A stretch of DNA of 64,000 bases from Linyphia triangularis (GCA_963978545.1 OZ021727.1:16690743-16754742); one strand, 5' to 3'; positions 46,793 through 58,420 are shown, counted from the stretch's first letter. Translations and numbers: made by a program. Notes: generated from the letters alone by a model not told the origin.

Positions 46793-46839
46793 GCATTACC
46801 GCAGCGATTTTGAACAAATACTTTAGAGCCGTTTTTTAA

Positions 46840-47010
46840 AAATTACTGAAAAACATGATTTTTTCAATGGCAGCTACCTTATGCGCATGTGTGATTTTGA
46901 CGAAAATATTAATGGTAGGTCCCTGAGTCACCACCAACCCACACTCCAAATTTGAACAGAGTAGGTGAATTTTTTCGGGAGTTATGCTGACCACGTACAT
47001 ACAGACATTT
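46840..47010 (+). repeat. Fragment resembling the 3' part of a dispersed repeat
   Basis: CACTCCAAATTTGAACAG, GGGAGTTATGCTGACC and ACGTACATACAGACATT follow the 'compare field / push / gacaga' pattern of many decayed invertebrate repeats. Not matched elsewhere in the window. Confidence 0.35.
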
Positions 47011-47949
47011 GTTCAAGATCACTTTTATGAAATCAGGATGCTCCAAAAAGAGGAGGGAAAAAAAATCCAATTTTTTTTAATCAAATACTCTACTTTCATT
47101 ACCCTATATCGACATGAGTAAATGAAAGACAAAATTTCATTGTGCAAAATTTATGAACGAGGATTATACTGAAAGAACATCACATCTGCTCAGTTTAATG
47201 CAAAGTTTTAGAGGCGAATTGTTTCAAGGAGAGTTCCTTGATACCCCAATTTGACAAAACATTAAATCGCGAAATGAATGATGTAAATAACAACAAAATT
47301 TTCACATAACAACTCATGTTATATCAGGCAATTCGCTTTCATTAACATACAATTTGCTATTTGTTGCATCACCTTTTCATTTCGTAAAATCATTTTTAAC
47401 TTTTTGGCTAACAATTTTAAATTTTTTCTTAGAGTTCTAAGGAAATTATCTTTAAATTAGTATCTGAACATTGCGATTTAGATAGCAAGAAACAAGAATC
47501 GAGCCAATTTTCATGTATATATTTAGCCAAAAGAATTTATTCACATTTGATAATTTTGCACATTATAATAACCTGTGTCAATTATTGTAACGTAAAAGAA
47601 AAAACGTTTTCCGCTGTCATTCTCTTAATAATAATATAAAAGATAAAATTTGAGGATGTCAAATGTATTTGTTCGTTGTTATAACTTTGTCAATTCAAAA
47701 TATTTTTCTCCTATGCAAAACTTAATGTAGAATTCTCAGTCTCTAAAAAGATTATTCTCTCTTTAGAAAATATATATTTTAAATATTCCCAATTTTTTTT
47801 TTTAAATTTAATTTCTCTCTCAAAATTTATCCATACACTATCAAGGAAACCCCTCTGTACATCATACAGAAGCGTATACTTCCACTTTTATCACAAAAAA
47901 CATTGAAAGCGTTTTCTATAGGAACCTAACAACAGTAAAATAACTCCTC
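47011..47949. other. AT-rich tract, no gene recognised
   Basis: Nothing structured seen. Confidence 0.5.
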
Positions 47950-48429
47950 GCATCAAAGAACACTCGACAAAAACGAAAAGTGTTTCAAGAAGATCCAAAA
48001 ACATCACCTCCCCTCAAGTCAACATTCTCTTTCTTCCAACCATCTACGTACATCCCAGAGTTCAAGTCCAGAAGTCTAAAATTCTCTTCGGCAGACAAAA
48101 AAAAAAAAAGGAAAAGAATAGTGCGAAAATTCCCCCATCACATGCAGAGTGGGATTAGGACGCTCAGGAGCATTAGATAAAAGAGGAGGACGGGGATCCC
48201 CCCCGGAGGATTCGCCAAATGAAAAATCACGCCAAAAAAAGAGAAGAATGTCTGCTTGGGTGGTTTTGAATGAGGTGGCCCTTGGATCGGGTGAAAAAAA
48301 GTTGCAGTGCAGCTCCAGGCGACTTATGTGACAAAAGTGAAGATCGAATAAAGAGCGTCGAAGCGTCAGTTTTACGCCTATGGAATTCCCCTTTTGAACT
48401 TTCGCAGAAGGATGTCGAGTTCGTAGTCC
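47950..48429. other. GC-richer island, unrecognised
   Basis: Between two AT-rich tracts, this island is open in several frames on both strands (plus 47980-48180 and 48270-48533; minus 48227-48442), and contains GGATCCCCCCCGGAGG. No frame gives a recognisable domain, and overlapping open frames are expected from composition. It could be an exon, promoter or conserved noncoding element. Confidence 0.3.
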
Positions 48430-48570
48430 ATGGGCGTAACAATATTTTCTTTATTTCTTATAGTTGTGAATGGAAGCGACGTATTCTTTTACCGCTGTTT
48501 TACGAGTTGGGATTTACCTTTGAAGAGATTTGATCTGTATTTTAGAGTTGGAGGAGTCAATAAAGAATAG
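48430..48570 (+). CDS. Small ORF with signal-peptide-like start
   Basis: A 46-codon frame from ATG 48430 to TAG 48568-48570. Residues 1-13 (MGVTIFSLFLIVV) resemble a secretion signal. The rest includes DVFFYRCFTSWDLPLKRFD. An AATAAA at 48559-48564 overlaps its end. Alternatively, the stretch TTTTCTTTATTTCTTATAG inside it (ending 48463) is an acceptor and only the last 34 codons are exonic. No family recognised. Confidence 0.2.
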   Translation: MGVTIFSLFLIVVNGSDVFFYRCFTSWDLPLKRFDLYFRVGGVNKE

Positions 48571-48724
48571 GCAAACTCAGTTTTTATTTCGTGGATAAAT
48601 TGTGGAATTTTGTTTTTGAGGGAATTCTTTTGGTTTCGTTATTATTGTATTGCGGTATTCGCTGACGTTTTGTAGTGGTTTATTATCATTCTTTGCTAGC
48701 TAAACCCTTTTATCGTCACTGACA

Positions 48725-49262
48725 CCAATTATTTAATAGGAAGTCCCAGTAAGCTTCATTCCTTATACTCGATGTGTCACATTCTTCTAACCCAGTGCAT
48801 TTAGAAACTTTCTATAAAACTTTGAAATTTGCAGAGTATCTACGAAAAAGATCACTTAATGAACACCAGTTATTTAATAGGAAGGATCACTTAATGAACA
48901 CCAATTATTTAATACACCACCAAATTAATAGATAGGATCACTTAATGAACACCAATTAACCCAGTGCATTTAGAAACCATTTTCTATAAAACTTTAAAAT
49001 TTGCAAAGTATCTACGAAAAAGATCACTTAATGAACACCAGTTATTTAATAGGAAGGATCACTTAATGAACACCAATTATTTAATACACCACCAATTTAA
49101 TAGATAGGATCACTTAATGAACACCAATTATTTAATAGGAAGTCCTAGTAAGTTTCATTCCTTGTACTCGCTGTGTCACATTCTTCTAACCAAGTGCATT
49201 TAGAAACTACTTTCTATAAAACCTTGAAATTTGCAGAGTATCTACGAAAAATATTGCTTAAT
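48725..49262 (+). repeat. Nested tandem array
   Basis: Several interleaved units. A 90-bp block (CCAGTGCATTTAGAAAC to GTATCTACGAAAA) is present three times (about 48792, 48960, 49190). A GGATCACTTAATGAACACCA with TTATTTAATA unit occurs about six times. A block containing AAGTCCyAGTAAG to GTGTCACATTC occurs at both ends. It looks like repeated rounds of unequal exchange. Confidence 0.85.
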
Positions 49263-49264
49263 GA

Positions 49265-49987
49265 AATGGCATAAATTGTTTTCATTTAATGTTTATCTAT
49301 TATAAAATAAAATTAATAAAGCAAAAGACAAAATAAAGTGGAGCCACTGCTTCTGTTACTTTTCAGTCACTCTCTGCTTTCAGATATTGAAATACTAGTA
49401 AACCAGATTAGCCACTGTGGTTTAACAAAGCCAAACTAAATCAAATGAACAAGTCAACTTTCTTGCCTTATAAATCGTGTCTGTAAAATTTGTACTCTGT
49501 GTTGTTTGTACTCTTTGAACCTTTATAAACAACCTGGTTTTTAATAGCAGTACCTTATAATAAATATTATAGTACAGAAAAATTAAACCTGAAAACAAAA
49601 TTAATTTCTTGGTTGAAATTATCTATCATAACCTCCGTAGCTAAATTAGAGAAGTTTATATGAGTTAGAGTTTCCAAATAACAACATCCAGTATAAAAGT
49701 TTTTAAACTTGAGCGTTAATGTTAAACATAAAAATACTCTTCGACTTTTTTAAAATTTATTTAAAAAAAAAAAGTACATTTAGTATGAACTACAGTAAAG
49801 TTACAATAAACATTTAATTAGATGGTAGATTTTAAGTAACAGAAATTAAATAATGTTTAATAACTAATTAAAGTAAGCAGTTATTTTTTAATTTTTTTTT
49901 TTTTTTTTAATTTTTTTTTAATTAAGAAAAGGTGGGTGATATTTTTCTAAAACTGAGAACAAAATAAAAAAGTAAACAAAGACTTAC
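49265..49987. other. AT-rich tract, no gene; T-runs near 49885
   Basis: AT-rich, with an interrupted T-run at about 49885-49920. At 49981-49987 it holds GACTTAC, the complement of the donor of the next feature. Confidence 0.5.
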
Positions 49988-50028
49988 CACTTTCGACAGC
50001 ATATTGAGGCCCTGGTATAACATCCAAC
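49988..50028 (-). CDS. Candidate 41-nt internal microexon, minus strand
   Basis: Read on the minus strand: acceptor ATTTTTATTTAG, 41 GC-richer bases, then consensus donor GTAAGTC. One frame codes LDVIPGPQYAVES with one base spare at each end (enters phase 2, leaves phase 1). It stands out sharply from very AT-rich flanks. The upstream candidate exon at 52462-52529 ends in phase 2, so the two join in frame with a TGG (W) codon across the junction. The parent gene is not recognised and the next exon downstream was not found. Confidence 0.45.
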
Positions 50029-50379
50029 CTAAATAAAAATTTACTTGTAATGCAAAATTTTACGTTGGGTTAATACAAAATTGTGTGTTAAACTAACTAA
50101 TTTGATGCTTTATACAAAAATTATCCTAATACTTACGACACTTGAGTAAAAAAAGCTTTAAAATTGATTCAACCTCATATAGTACAAGAGTGAGCAACTT
50201 CATTTGCTGACATCTAATGGTAAACCACAAGTAATTTCCCACATTCGATACTTTCATGATAGAACATTACATTAACTGGTTAACAAACTAATAATTTTTA
50301 CGATAATGGTCTTTAAATTGCGAAGGGGATTTTGGCAATTTACTATGTTATGTAAACCAATGAATATGAATAAAACGGT
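50029..50379. other. AT-rich tract, presumed intron
   Basis: Lies between the two candidate minus-strand exons; nothing structured seen. Confidence 0.4.
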
Positions 50380-50690
50380 GCAGGTGTTGACCATATTAAT
50401 AAGCAAGTAGTGGTTGAATTAAAACAAGAGTTTATTTCCAGAGACGAGGAGAGAAGTGGCGGCTCTTGACTAGAGCAGAGTTAAATTGTGTCAAAAAGGG
50501 CCTAGTCAAACAGAAAACTGTAATTTCATAGATTGGTGATCGCCAAAAAACCAGTCTGAGCCAGTTTGAGGAAGACTCGACTAGATTCAGGGCGTATCAT
50601 GCTAATTTCAGAAAACGCTAGAAAATACTAAAGCGGAAAGGGAAGTACAAATTTGAATACATTGCAAAACCCCCCAATTCTCAAGACAGC
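50380..50690 (+). repeat. Dispersed repeat family D, copy 2
   Basis: Shares GTTGACCATATTAATAAG, TGAATTAAAACAAGAGTTTA, TTTCCAGAGACGAG, GTGTCAAAAAGGG, AGACTCGACTAGAT and GGGAAGTAC with the copies at 12300 (reversed) and 52600. It lies inside the presumed minus-strand intron. Confidence 0.7.
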
Positions 50691-52254
50691 CGCAGTTCCA
50701 TCATAAAGGGAAAAACATGCAATATTTTCCAAAAATTTTTGAATTTTGTCTTATACTAGCCAAAAGTCACCCACTTGCTCTAAAAAGTACAAGGGTACAA
50801 TGAACATCACATTTACAAAATATCGCACAGTACACAATGCAGAGTATGTGTTCCAAATTTCTTCTTTGACATAAGGATCATAATATAAACAAGAATAAGA
50901 GGTTTAAAATACAACTATAACAAAGCACTTAAAATGCAATTGTACATTTAACATTAAAGTCATAATACACATTGAATATTTCAAAATGTGTAAAATAAAT
51001 TGCATAGTCAGTGTGAGGAGTACTGGAATTTGAAACTTACTCTATCTTATTTAGTTTTCAATACTTTAGTGTTAACTATGTGTTATTGGTAACTAGGGAA
51101 TTCTTACGTCCGAGATAATCTAGTACTCTTTAATCTATAAAATAGTAAGATTTTCTGTCACAAATTTATTTTAATTGAACCTCATTTGGCATTTTGGACT
51201 TTTTCTAGCTGTGTATAGACAAGAAGTAATTAGTATCTTTACAGCAACCCTAGTCCATTAATTTATTTTATACAATTCACTATTTGCCAATGAATATACT
51301 TTCACTGCAGATCATAAAATTAGTATCAATCCAGTTATGTAAAGATAAGTTCATTTTGTTAAACGGCAAAAGTTCTTAGACTTCTGGGGCAAGTTTTGAA
51401 ATTTTTTCCAGTATCTAAATAAGACATTTTATGTAACAGTTTAGATTCTTCTAAATATACTAAAATTAATAATTATTCTTTATTCTAAACTATTCATTTT
51501 TTCATATTTTTCCTAATTCTATTATCTCTAATAAATTAAATAAAGACAAATAAGATTTAATAAAATATAATACCTACTCTCACTCTGGCAAATAAAATCT
51601 TCAATAATACATTCTTTAATTGCACTAATAAAAAGTGCTGAAATATAACTAAAATAATATTGTAATACTGCAAGCCATTTTCCAAAATATATTTTGTGAA
51701 ATGCTCATATTGAACACCTTGCCATTCAATAATTCAAAATAACGAAAACACAACTTCGCAGTAATAATAATAATAAAAATAATAACATAATTAACAAAAT
51801 AATAATACCACAAATAATTATACAAATATTGTGGACCCTTGTTATTTCATTACTACAAAAATATTCTTCCTGAAAATCTAGACACCTTTATAAAAAATCC
51901 TTAAAATTTAAAACTAACCTAAAAAAAACAGAATTACATTTTTTTCCTAACTACCAATTAAATATGGAAACAAAAGATCAATATTTCCCCAAAGTAAAGT
52001 AAATGTCAATCTACTTTAAATTCTTAAGAAAATTCCACTAATACTAAATAATTCAATGTAAAAAACAACGACAATGGCATTCAATACAAACTACTTAAAT
52101 GTTAGGATTAAAAGTTTTAAAGCAATTAAAGCAATTAAACAGAATAGGTGTTTTTCATTTTAACATACCCCTTAGCATTCTTGCAGTTCAAGTAAAAATC
52201 CAAGTATAATTCATAGTCAGTGTAAAAAGTAGCCATTCCAAAGTTCATAACAGT
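50691..52254. other. AT-rich tract, no gene recognised
   Basis: AT-rich with a small (AAT)n-like patch at about 51765-51815. No exons seen on either strand. Confidence 0.5.
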
Positions 52255-52461
52255 TGCACACCCCACTATGAAAGTCAGATTCCTCTCCGAAATCACGTGA
52301 AGATCAATTCATCTCTTCGATGAGTAATCGCCGTCTTAGCTTTAGACCGGCACTTATTCGGCTCGGTTCAACGGCAAATTGCAGTTCTCCCCTGCGGTAC
52401 ACCGCTCGGCAGAGTTCAGCCACACATATCTCTTCCCCGGAGGAATAACTTGAAAACTCAC
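52255..52461 (-). promoter_or_regulatory. CpG-bearing island next to a candidate first exon
   Basis: A GC-richer stretch with many CpGs (CGGCTCGG, GCGGTACACCGCTCGG) and an E box CACGTG at 52294-52299. It directly follows the candidate first exon on the minus strand, as a promoter-proximal region would. One minus-strand frame is also open through it (VAELCRAVYRRGELQ... to TGA), so it could be exonic instead. Confidence 0.35.
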
Positions 52462-52529
52462 CACAAATTAGGCTTGAATTCAGTCGGCGCTCGTAATATC
52501 AGTGATTTCCTTTCGCTCGGGATGGTCAT
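52462..52529 (-). CDS. Candidate first coding exon, minus strand
   Basis: Read on the minus strand, an ATG with A at -3 opens 22 codons beginning MTIPSERKSLILR and ending PTEFKPNL plus two bases (TG), then consensus donor GTGAGT (52456-52461). Reading on without splicing gives W and an immediate stop, so coding use requires the splice. The phase (2) matches the acceptor of the microexon at 49988-50028, 2.4 kb downstream. I do not recognise the N terminus. A family-D repeat begins about 70 bp upstream of the ATG. Confidence 0.4.
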
Positions 52530-52599
52530 GTTTACGTTCTTATTGCATTTAAAAAAAAAACAGCTCCCACAAAGATCATATAATGTAGACTTTTATAAC

Positions 52600-52890
52600 A
52601 AGGCAGGTGTCGACCGTCTTAATAAGCATGTCATGGTCTAATTAAAACAAGAGTTTATTTCCAGAGACGAGAGACGAGTAGGGATTGGAGAGCCAATTTG
52701 ACGCTTAGCTAAAGCAAGGAATTAAGTTATGTCAAAAAGGGCTCAGTCTAACAGAAAACTGGGGTTTTTACAGATTAATGATCTTTAAAAATCTATTCCG
52801 AGTTGGTTTGAGGCAAACTCGACTAGATCATGCTAATTCAGGAAAATGATAGAAAATATTAAAGTAAAAAAGGAAGTACCAATGGGAAAA
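52600..52890 (+). repeat. Dispersed repeat family D, copy 3
   Basis: Shares GTCGACCGTCTTAATAAGCA, AATTAAAACAAGAGTTTATT, CCAGAGACGAG, TATGTCAAAAAGGG and AACTCGACTAGATCATGC with copy 2. The proximity of copies 2 and 3 in the same orientation may reflect the paired termini of one lost element. Confidence 0.7.
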
Positions 52891-54418
52891 TATTTATACA
52901 TTACACGTATAGATATGCCTGTTGTTTATAAGTGGAGATTATCAACATAATTTTGAACGAAAACTGCGATGAACATTTGCGTATTTGGACGATAATCATG
53001 TTTGAAAGATAACTACACGTTCATTGTTCAAGTATGCTATATAGTTTTATGCTATTTAAGCGAAATTTCACCAGAAAATAAAAGTGAAAAATTAAATTAA
53101 TTTACTTTTATCATTCTAAGCGAAATTCATTATCAAGCAATAATGTAGAATTGACTAGTGATTTGTTAAAGCTTTGACCAATTTCAAAGCTTTTGGACAC
53201 CTGAACGTCAAATCAGCAACCTGGTCAATATATTCAAATATTCATCTATCTTTACAAATAAAGGTAGTAAGTACAAATTAAAGGCATCTAGGTGTTCAAA
53301 TAAATAATGAGACAAAATCCACAAATACCTATGTAGAGTTTTCAAAAACAAATTAATTTATGGAACACTATACAAGATTCTAGAACTGGAAAAAGGTGGT
53401 GTGGTTTATTATTAATAATTAACCGTTCCGCATTTTCGGAAGGATCTTGGAGAATGTGCCATAAATTATCTTGATATTTAAAAATAAAAATTATGTGTTT
53501 TTCTAAGCGTGACGGTTCTTATAAACCTCCAAAGGGCATAGCTAATAAAAAATTTCTTAACTGTATAAAAATCACCATTTATGTGCATTAGGAATTCACT
53601 GTCTAATTTAGTTCCTTCAGTTTTAAAATTGTTCAATTCACTGTAATTCACTAAACCAACCTTAATCTAGAATAAAAAAAAAAGAATACTAAAAATGTTA
53701 ATCCCTTTGCGTGGAAGCCAGAAACAATTCTATTATATTTACATTTATTTAACGATAACACAATTTTGAAAAACAAAACAACAACCCTCTTCTTTTTTTT
53801 TTTTTATTCTTTCACTAACTTGTTTTTCTCAAGTAAGATCTTTATTTAATACTAACAACTTCAAATATTTTCCTCATGTTTTTTATCCTCCGAAAATGTT
53901 ATGGCAAGCGATTTTCTTAACTCCCACGAGCTTGTCAGATTTTTCCTGAGTTCGAGAAAATCTATACTTAAGCCCTCAGGTACTGTGTTTGGAAACATAC
54001 TTTTTATCGAACTCACAGGTTGACAACTTTATTTTCAAGCAATTTAATAGCCCTTCGAGCAACTTGTCAAGTTAACGTACCCTGGGGATAAAAATTCACT
54101 TGATTTAAGCTTTATATTATGTTTCTGAACGTGCATATTTACAAGGACTGGTTTTATTTATCTTGTTCCACTGAGCTGTCATTTGCTATATTTTATGAGA
54201 TTTTTTTAAAGATAGGGGTTGAGCGGGGGCGTTAGATATAAAAGTATAATCCCCGTTGATGTATTTACTACATGTAGTTAAACCAAAAACTTCCCAAGGA
54301 AAAGTTTAACTGATCGTATTTTTCGGTAGATTGGAGTGTATTGTAAAACTAATTACACTAGAAATTAATAAGGAGAAGTTTTAGAAGTTATCGCGTGTAA
54401 TTTGAAGACTACGCATAA
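52891..54418. other. AT-rich tract, no gene recognised
   Basis: The less AT-rich patch at 53880-54100 has stops in all frames. Near 54205-54240 a G-rich word is followed by TATAAAAG. Nothing assignable. Confidence 0.45.
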
Positions 54419-54419
54419 C

Positions 54420-54664
54420 TATACTAAACTTCAACTTAACTAGACATCACTTAGACGGTAGATCGTGACAGTGCTCATAGGTATTTAATCCATTTTGGCG
54501 GAGTGAAGACATAATTCTCGCCAAACCTTATAGCCTTTTGTTCTCTATAGGGTTGTGGTTTGGCGAACGATATGCTTTCACGCCGCCAAAATGGATTAAA
54601 TACCTATGAGCACTGTGACGATCTATCGTCTAAGTGATGTCTAGTTAAGTTGAAGTTTAGTATA
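54420..54664. mobile_element. Palindromic MITE, copy 2 (245 bp)
   Basis: The same 245-bp palindrome as 41319-41563, with about 80-bp arms and TA at both tips. Arms within this copy pair almost perfectly, so the single strand would form a long hairpin. Confidence 0.85.
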
Positions 54665-55011
54665 ATCAACTAGACAATCAACTAACTACCTATAATTTCT
54701 TTGCATTTAAAGCCGAAACTCATAGGTATTTAATTTTTGAATATTAATTTTTATTTTTTAAAAGAGTTGCTTGAGTACAGAATTATATGTAAAAAGCACA
54801 ACTATTGTGTGTGGGTGTTAGTAAAAATATCCAAAGTCTTCAAAACATCAGTCAAATTTTTAAATCTTGTAACTGCAGGTCAGTTGATTTTACAGGAGCG
54901 AACAAAAATGTATTGATTTTGTTAAGAAAAGTAATAAGTTTTCTAAGATTTTAAGAAACCAAAGATCCCAAACTATAGATTTTTTTTACTTAATTCATAT
55001 CTTAGTGTATA
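54665..55011. other. AT-rich tract, nothing recognised
   Basis: No repeat or coding signal. Confidence 0.5.
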
Positions 55012-55217
55012 CAGTAAATGTTAGCTAGGTAGGTTCATACGTTCAAGGACCTATTTTTATGCACAATGATGACTAATCAAATCGGAACATACAGCTTAAC
55101 GTGTATTCTGAACCACAACGAACATTCATGGCTAATCCGGATTTCGAACCCTGCACCTTTGGCAAGCGCACTCAGAGCGCTAACCACACTGTCATCAGAT
55201 AAGCCAGTAAATGTTAG
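55012..55217 (-). mobile_element. SINE-B copy D, reversed, perfect TSD
   Basis: A reverse-strand SINE-B (55025-55204) flanked by perfect 13-bp duplications CAGTAAATGTTAG at 55012-55024 and 55205-55217. B-box complement near 55142-55152. Confidence 0.9.
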
Positions 55218-55369
55218 AAAAGCTAACAAAACTTCGCATGTTTACGATTTTATATAATTTTTTTTTTTTTTTTTACTTAGAGAGCTGAAGAAGTGAAATG
55301 TAGATGAACAAAATGAATATCTCTTGAATTTACTAATTTTCAGCTTCCTCATTTAAAGGAAAGCAGGAC

Positions 55370-55567
55370 ATTTGAATTTTCGACATTTGAAATGCTTCGC
55401 GTCTTAGTCCCTCTCCTCATTTGGAAGTTTAAAGTTTGCAAGTCATTATAGTCATTACTAACATTTTATACTTCAACCTGGTGATATTTGTGCCAAATTT
55501 TAAAATTGTGGGTGAATGAAAAGAGTGTTAGCCAGTGAGCGAAATCTTTGCTTTTTATATGTAGTGA
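55370..55567 (+). repeat. R-family 3'-end fragment
   Basis: ACATTTGAAATGCTTCGCG, TGGTGATATTTGTGCCAAAT, TTAAAATTGTGGG and GCGAAATCTTTGCTTTTTAT with TATGTAGTGAT parallel the ends at 18465 and 37560. Confidence 0.55.
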
Positions 55568-55911
55568 TAATAAATGCAACTTTAATAACAGCCGATCGTA
55601 AAAAAATATACCATGTTTTTTATGATCTTAACTAATTGAAGAAACTATCACAATTTTTTTTTATTTGACGTCTAACAAAGATAGGTGCTTTATTAAATTA
55701 CAAGTTTAATATCAATGGGAGTGTTTATATTCTTCGCGGATGGCCACAGTTGTCACTTAATATACAAAAATTGCTTGAAATGCGAAAGACAGTGAGTTGT
55801 CTTATATTGTGGTTAGTTATTTGATCCAGATTGGAATAATACTGGATGTAGAAACAACCTATTGTAGGTTCAAAATTCATTAAAAATATGTAGTGGGAAA
55901 CAAAATGTTTA

Positions 55912-56415
55912 AATTGAAATATGCATATGTTTGTGGAACTTACTAAATTATTTATAAAATGATAACAAAACCTTTAGAGTAAAAGTACTCTAAACATTTT
56001 AATACATAAACGTTTAACGTTATACATGGTAAATGACATTTTTACTCTGCTTCGAGTTAATTATTGTTGATCTACTTTTTCTACAAAATATTCAATACAT
56101 GTTTCCTTAAAAGTCACAACTTGAAACATGAATTCAGTTAAGTAATATCCTCCTCTATTGCGTTTAAAGTGTAAAAGGAAATATTCATATATTTGAAGAA
56201 CTTACTAAATTACTTATATAATAACAACAAAACATTTTGTGTAAAAGTACACTAAACATTTTATTATTTACACGTTTAATGTTATTTTATAAATATTTTT
56301 ATTGGCATTTATACGCTGCTTCAAATCAGTTATTGTTGAGCTGTTCTTTACTACAAAACACGCCATATATATTTCATTACGAGATGTAATTTGAAACATG
56401 TAGTTAAATTATATA
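55912..56415 (+). repeat. Local tandem duplication, about 250-bp unit
   Basis: 55912-56145 and 56172-56415 are diverged direct copies sharing GAACTTACTAAATTA, ACAAAACATTT, GTAAAAGTAC-CTAAACATT, ACGTTTAA-GTTAT, GCTGCTTC-A-TTA-TTATTGTTG and TTGAAACATG. No coding signal. The pattern resembles the duplication at 16630-17327 but with a different sequence. Confidence 0.75.
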
Positions 56416-56469
56416 TTCTTATATAATGTTTAAAGAGTTAACGTTGAATAGAAAATCATTTACATGATG

Positions 56470-56660
56470 GCAAATAACGTGTAATGGATGTCGACATCCC
56501 TTTTACCTAACAGAGTTCGCGTTTCCCACAAATGTTAATTGCATCACTCAGGGTAAATGAAATTGACTCGATGCAGTTTCCGCTGGGCCTCAGGTGATGC
56601 GAGAATTAATGAAGTCGGCAAGCATATATGATGTGGCTAATATTTCGATGGGTGCATAAG
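56470..56660. promoter_or_regulatory. Candidate conserved noncoding element
   Basis: Higher-complexity sequence with GTTAATTGCATCA, CCGCTGGGCCTCAGGTGATG and GAGAATTAATGAAG, a set of homeodomain-like TAAT cores and an E-box-like CAGGTG, in an AT-rich desert. It has stops in all frames. Enhancer-like by appearance only. Confidence 0.2.
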
Positions 56661-57257
56661 ATTACTTCTGTATAAATAGATATTTTATACATTGACACAG
56701 AAAAGTAATATTTTTTATAGATATATTGCATATAAATTTTGCATATGTACTACACACACAATTTACGTAATCATATAGCTCTATACAAATAAAGTATGCT
56801 ATAATCGAAGTTATGCTTTAATAATTTAATGACGAGAATCATGATGAGTAGTGTACTGGATACTCTATAACTACATATAATATACATGCTAAGTTATATC
56901 ACACAAGTGAAGTTACTCTGTTATGAAAAAATAAACATTTTGTAATCAACTGTCAGAATAACCTTACATTTTATGTATTTACATGGCAAGTGCTCTGTAT
57001 CAGTACTAAGAAACTAGAGCATTCGTACTTAAGCAATCTGTCATAATTTTTTGATATTTCAACAATTAATAACTGTTTTACATTTCACAGTGCATTGCAA
57101 GAAATTACTGTTTTGTTAGCGATATAATACTAAATATCTTCCTTCTAAGTTTAAATTCTTTGACTGGTTAAAATAGTATTTTAGAAACTAATTATGTTAT
57201 TCGTAAGACTTTGAGAAACTTGCAATCATATTTATGCAATCTCATTTTTTTTTTTCT

Positions 57258-57289
<32 letters not shown>

Positions 57290-58139
57290 TTTTTTTTCTT
57301 TTTTATGTTCAACGAATTTGAAAAATACCACAGAGATATAAATAGTTTTTACATACTATTTCATTTATTCCATACTTAAAATATAATTGAATACATTCCA
57401 TTCCCATAATTCCAAAAAATTCACTTACAAATCATATTTGTTCAGAGTATTAAGAACATTATGTGTTTCAAATACCATTTAAATAAATATATTTCCGCAA
57501 TACTAAACATCATTTTGTTTAAACAGGTGAAAGTGATTTTTATGTCCCGTATCTTAAAAGTTGGGAACAATGGGTACTAGAAATAAAATAAAATCCTATA
57601 TAACCCTTTCAACAAATTCTCATCATCGTAAAGCAAATGTACTCCGTACATTTAAAATGCATCCAACAACTTCTCTTAAACAATAAACATTGATGCGTTT
57701 GTGTCCTAACATCACTTCTCTCTTACTCCATGAAATCTAAGTAACTACCTACATCACATAACACTTAGTATTTGTCGTCATTTTGACAACAGATTTTAAG
57801 AACTCTAAACCTAAACAACTTGATTTAGACGAAGTAAAAGTTATTCAAAAACGTGGCTTCCATCGTTTATAAGGACGTTTTTGTGAGTGTCTTTTCGTTC
57901 ATTTTATGAGCACATCTTTTCACGTACATTTAAGATAACGACGTTAGAAGTAAGAAACGTTGTTCTTGCTCCTTAGGGGGAGATTTAATGGTCTGTGGGC
58001 TTTTAAGTTTCACAAATGTCGTATTTCTATAAAATCAGCTTATGCTTAATCACTGGCAAATGACTGTACATCAAGTAAAGTAAAAATCTAATGAGTTACA
58101 TGATAGTTTGCATGTGTGGGAAGCACAACCATATTTAAG
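56661..58139. other. AT-rich tract with a long interrupted T-run
   Basis: A T-run of about 60, interrupted by single C residues, lies at 57244-57303. No gene or shared repeat seen. Confidence 0.5.
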
Positions 58140-58420
58140 TCGTTTATATTAACTTCGATTTTGTGTGTGTGTTTGGATGGCTGTGTATTTTGATGGTGGA
58201 AAAATCTGAGGAGGCCTAATTAACCCCCTTGCCATTATCCAATAGGACTGAAACATGGCAGATAGATTCGATGTCGATGACAATACATTCTATCAAATTT
58301 TAGCAGCTGTCGCTGTCACTAAAAGGTCGATTTTACGTAAAACTACTAGTAAACCAACCTGCCGTCATTCAATCGTGCTGAAATAGCATTTAACATATAA
58401 TTGAAGAAACTGTTTCCTGT
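58140..58420 (+). repeat. R-family repeat fragment
   Basis: TTCGATTTTGTGTGTGTGTT, GAGGCCTAATTAACCCCCTT, CCAATAGGACTGAAACATGG and CAGATAGATTCGATGTCGAT match 8460-8620 and the 45010-45545 themes. Confidence 0.6.
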
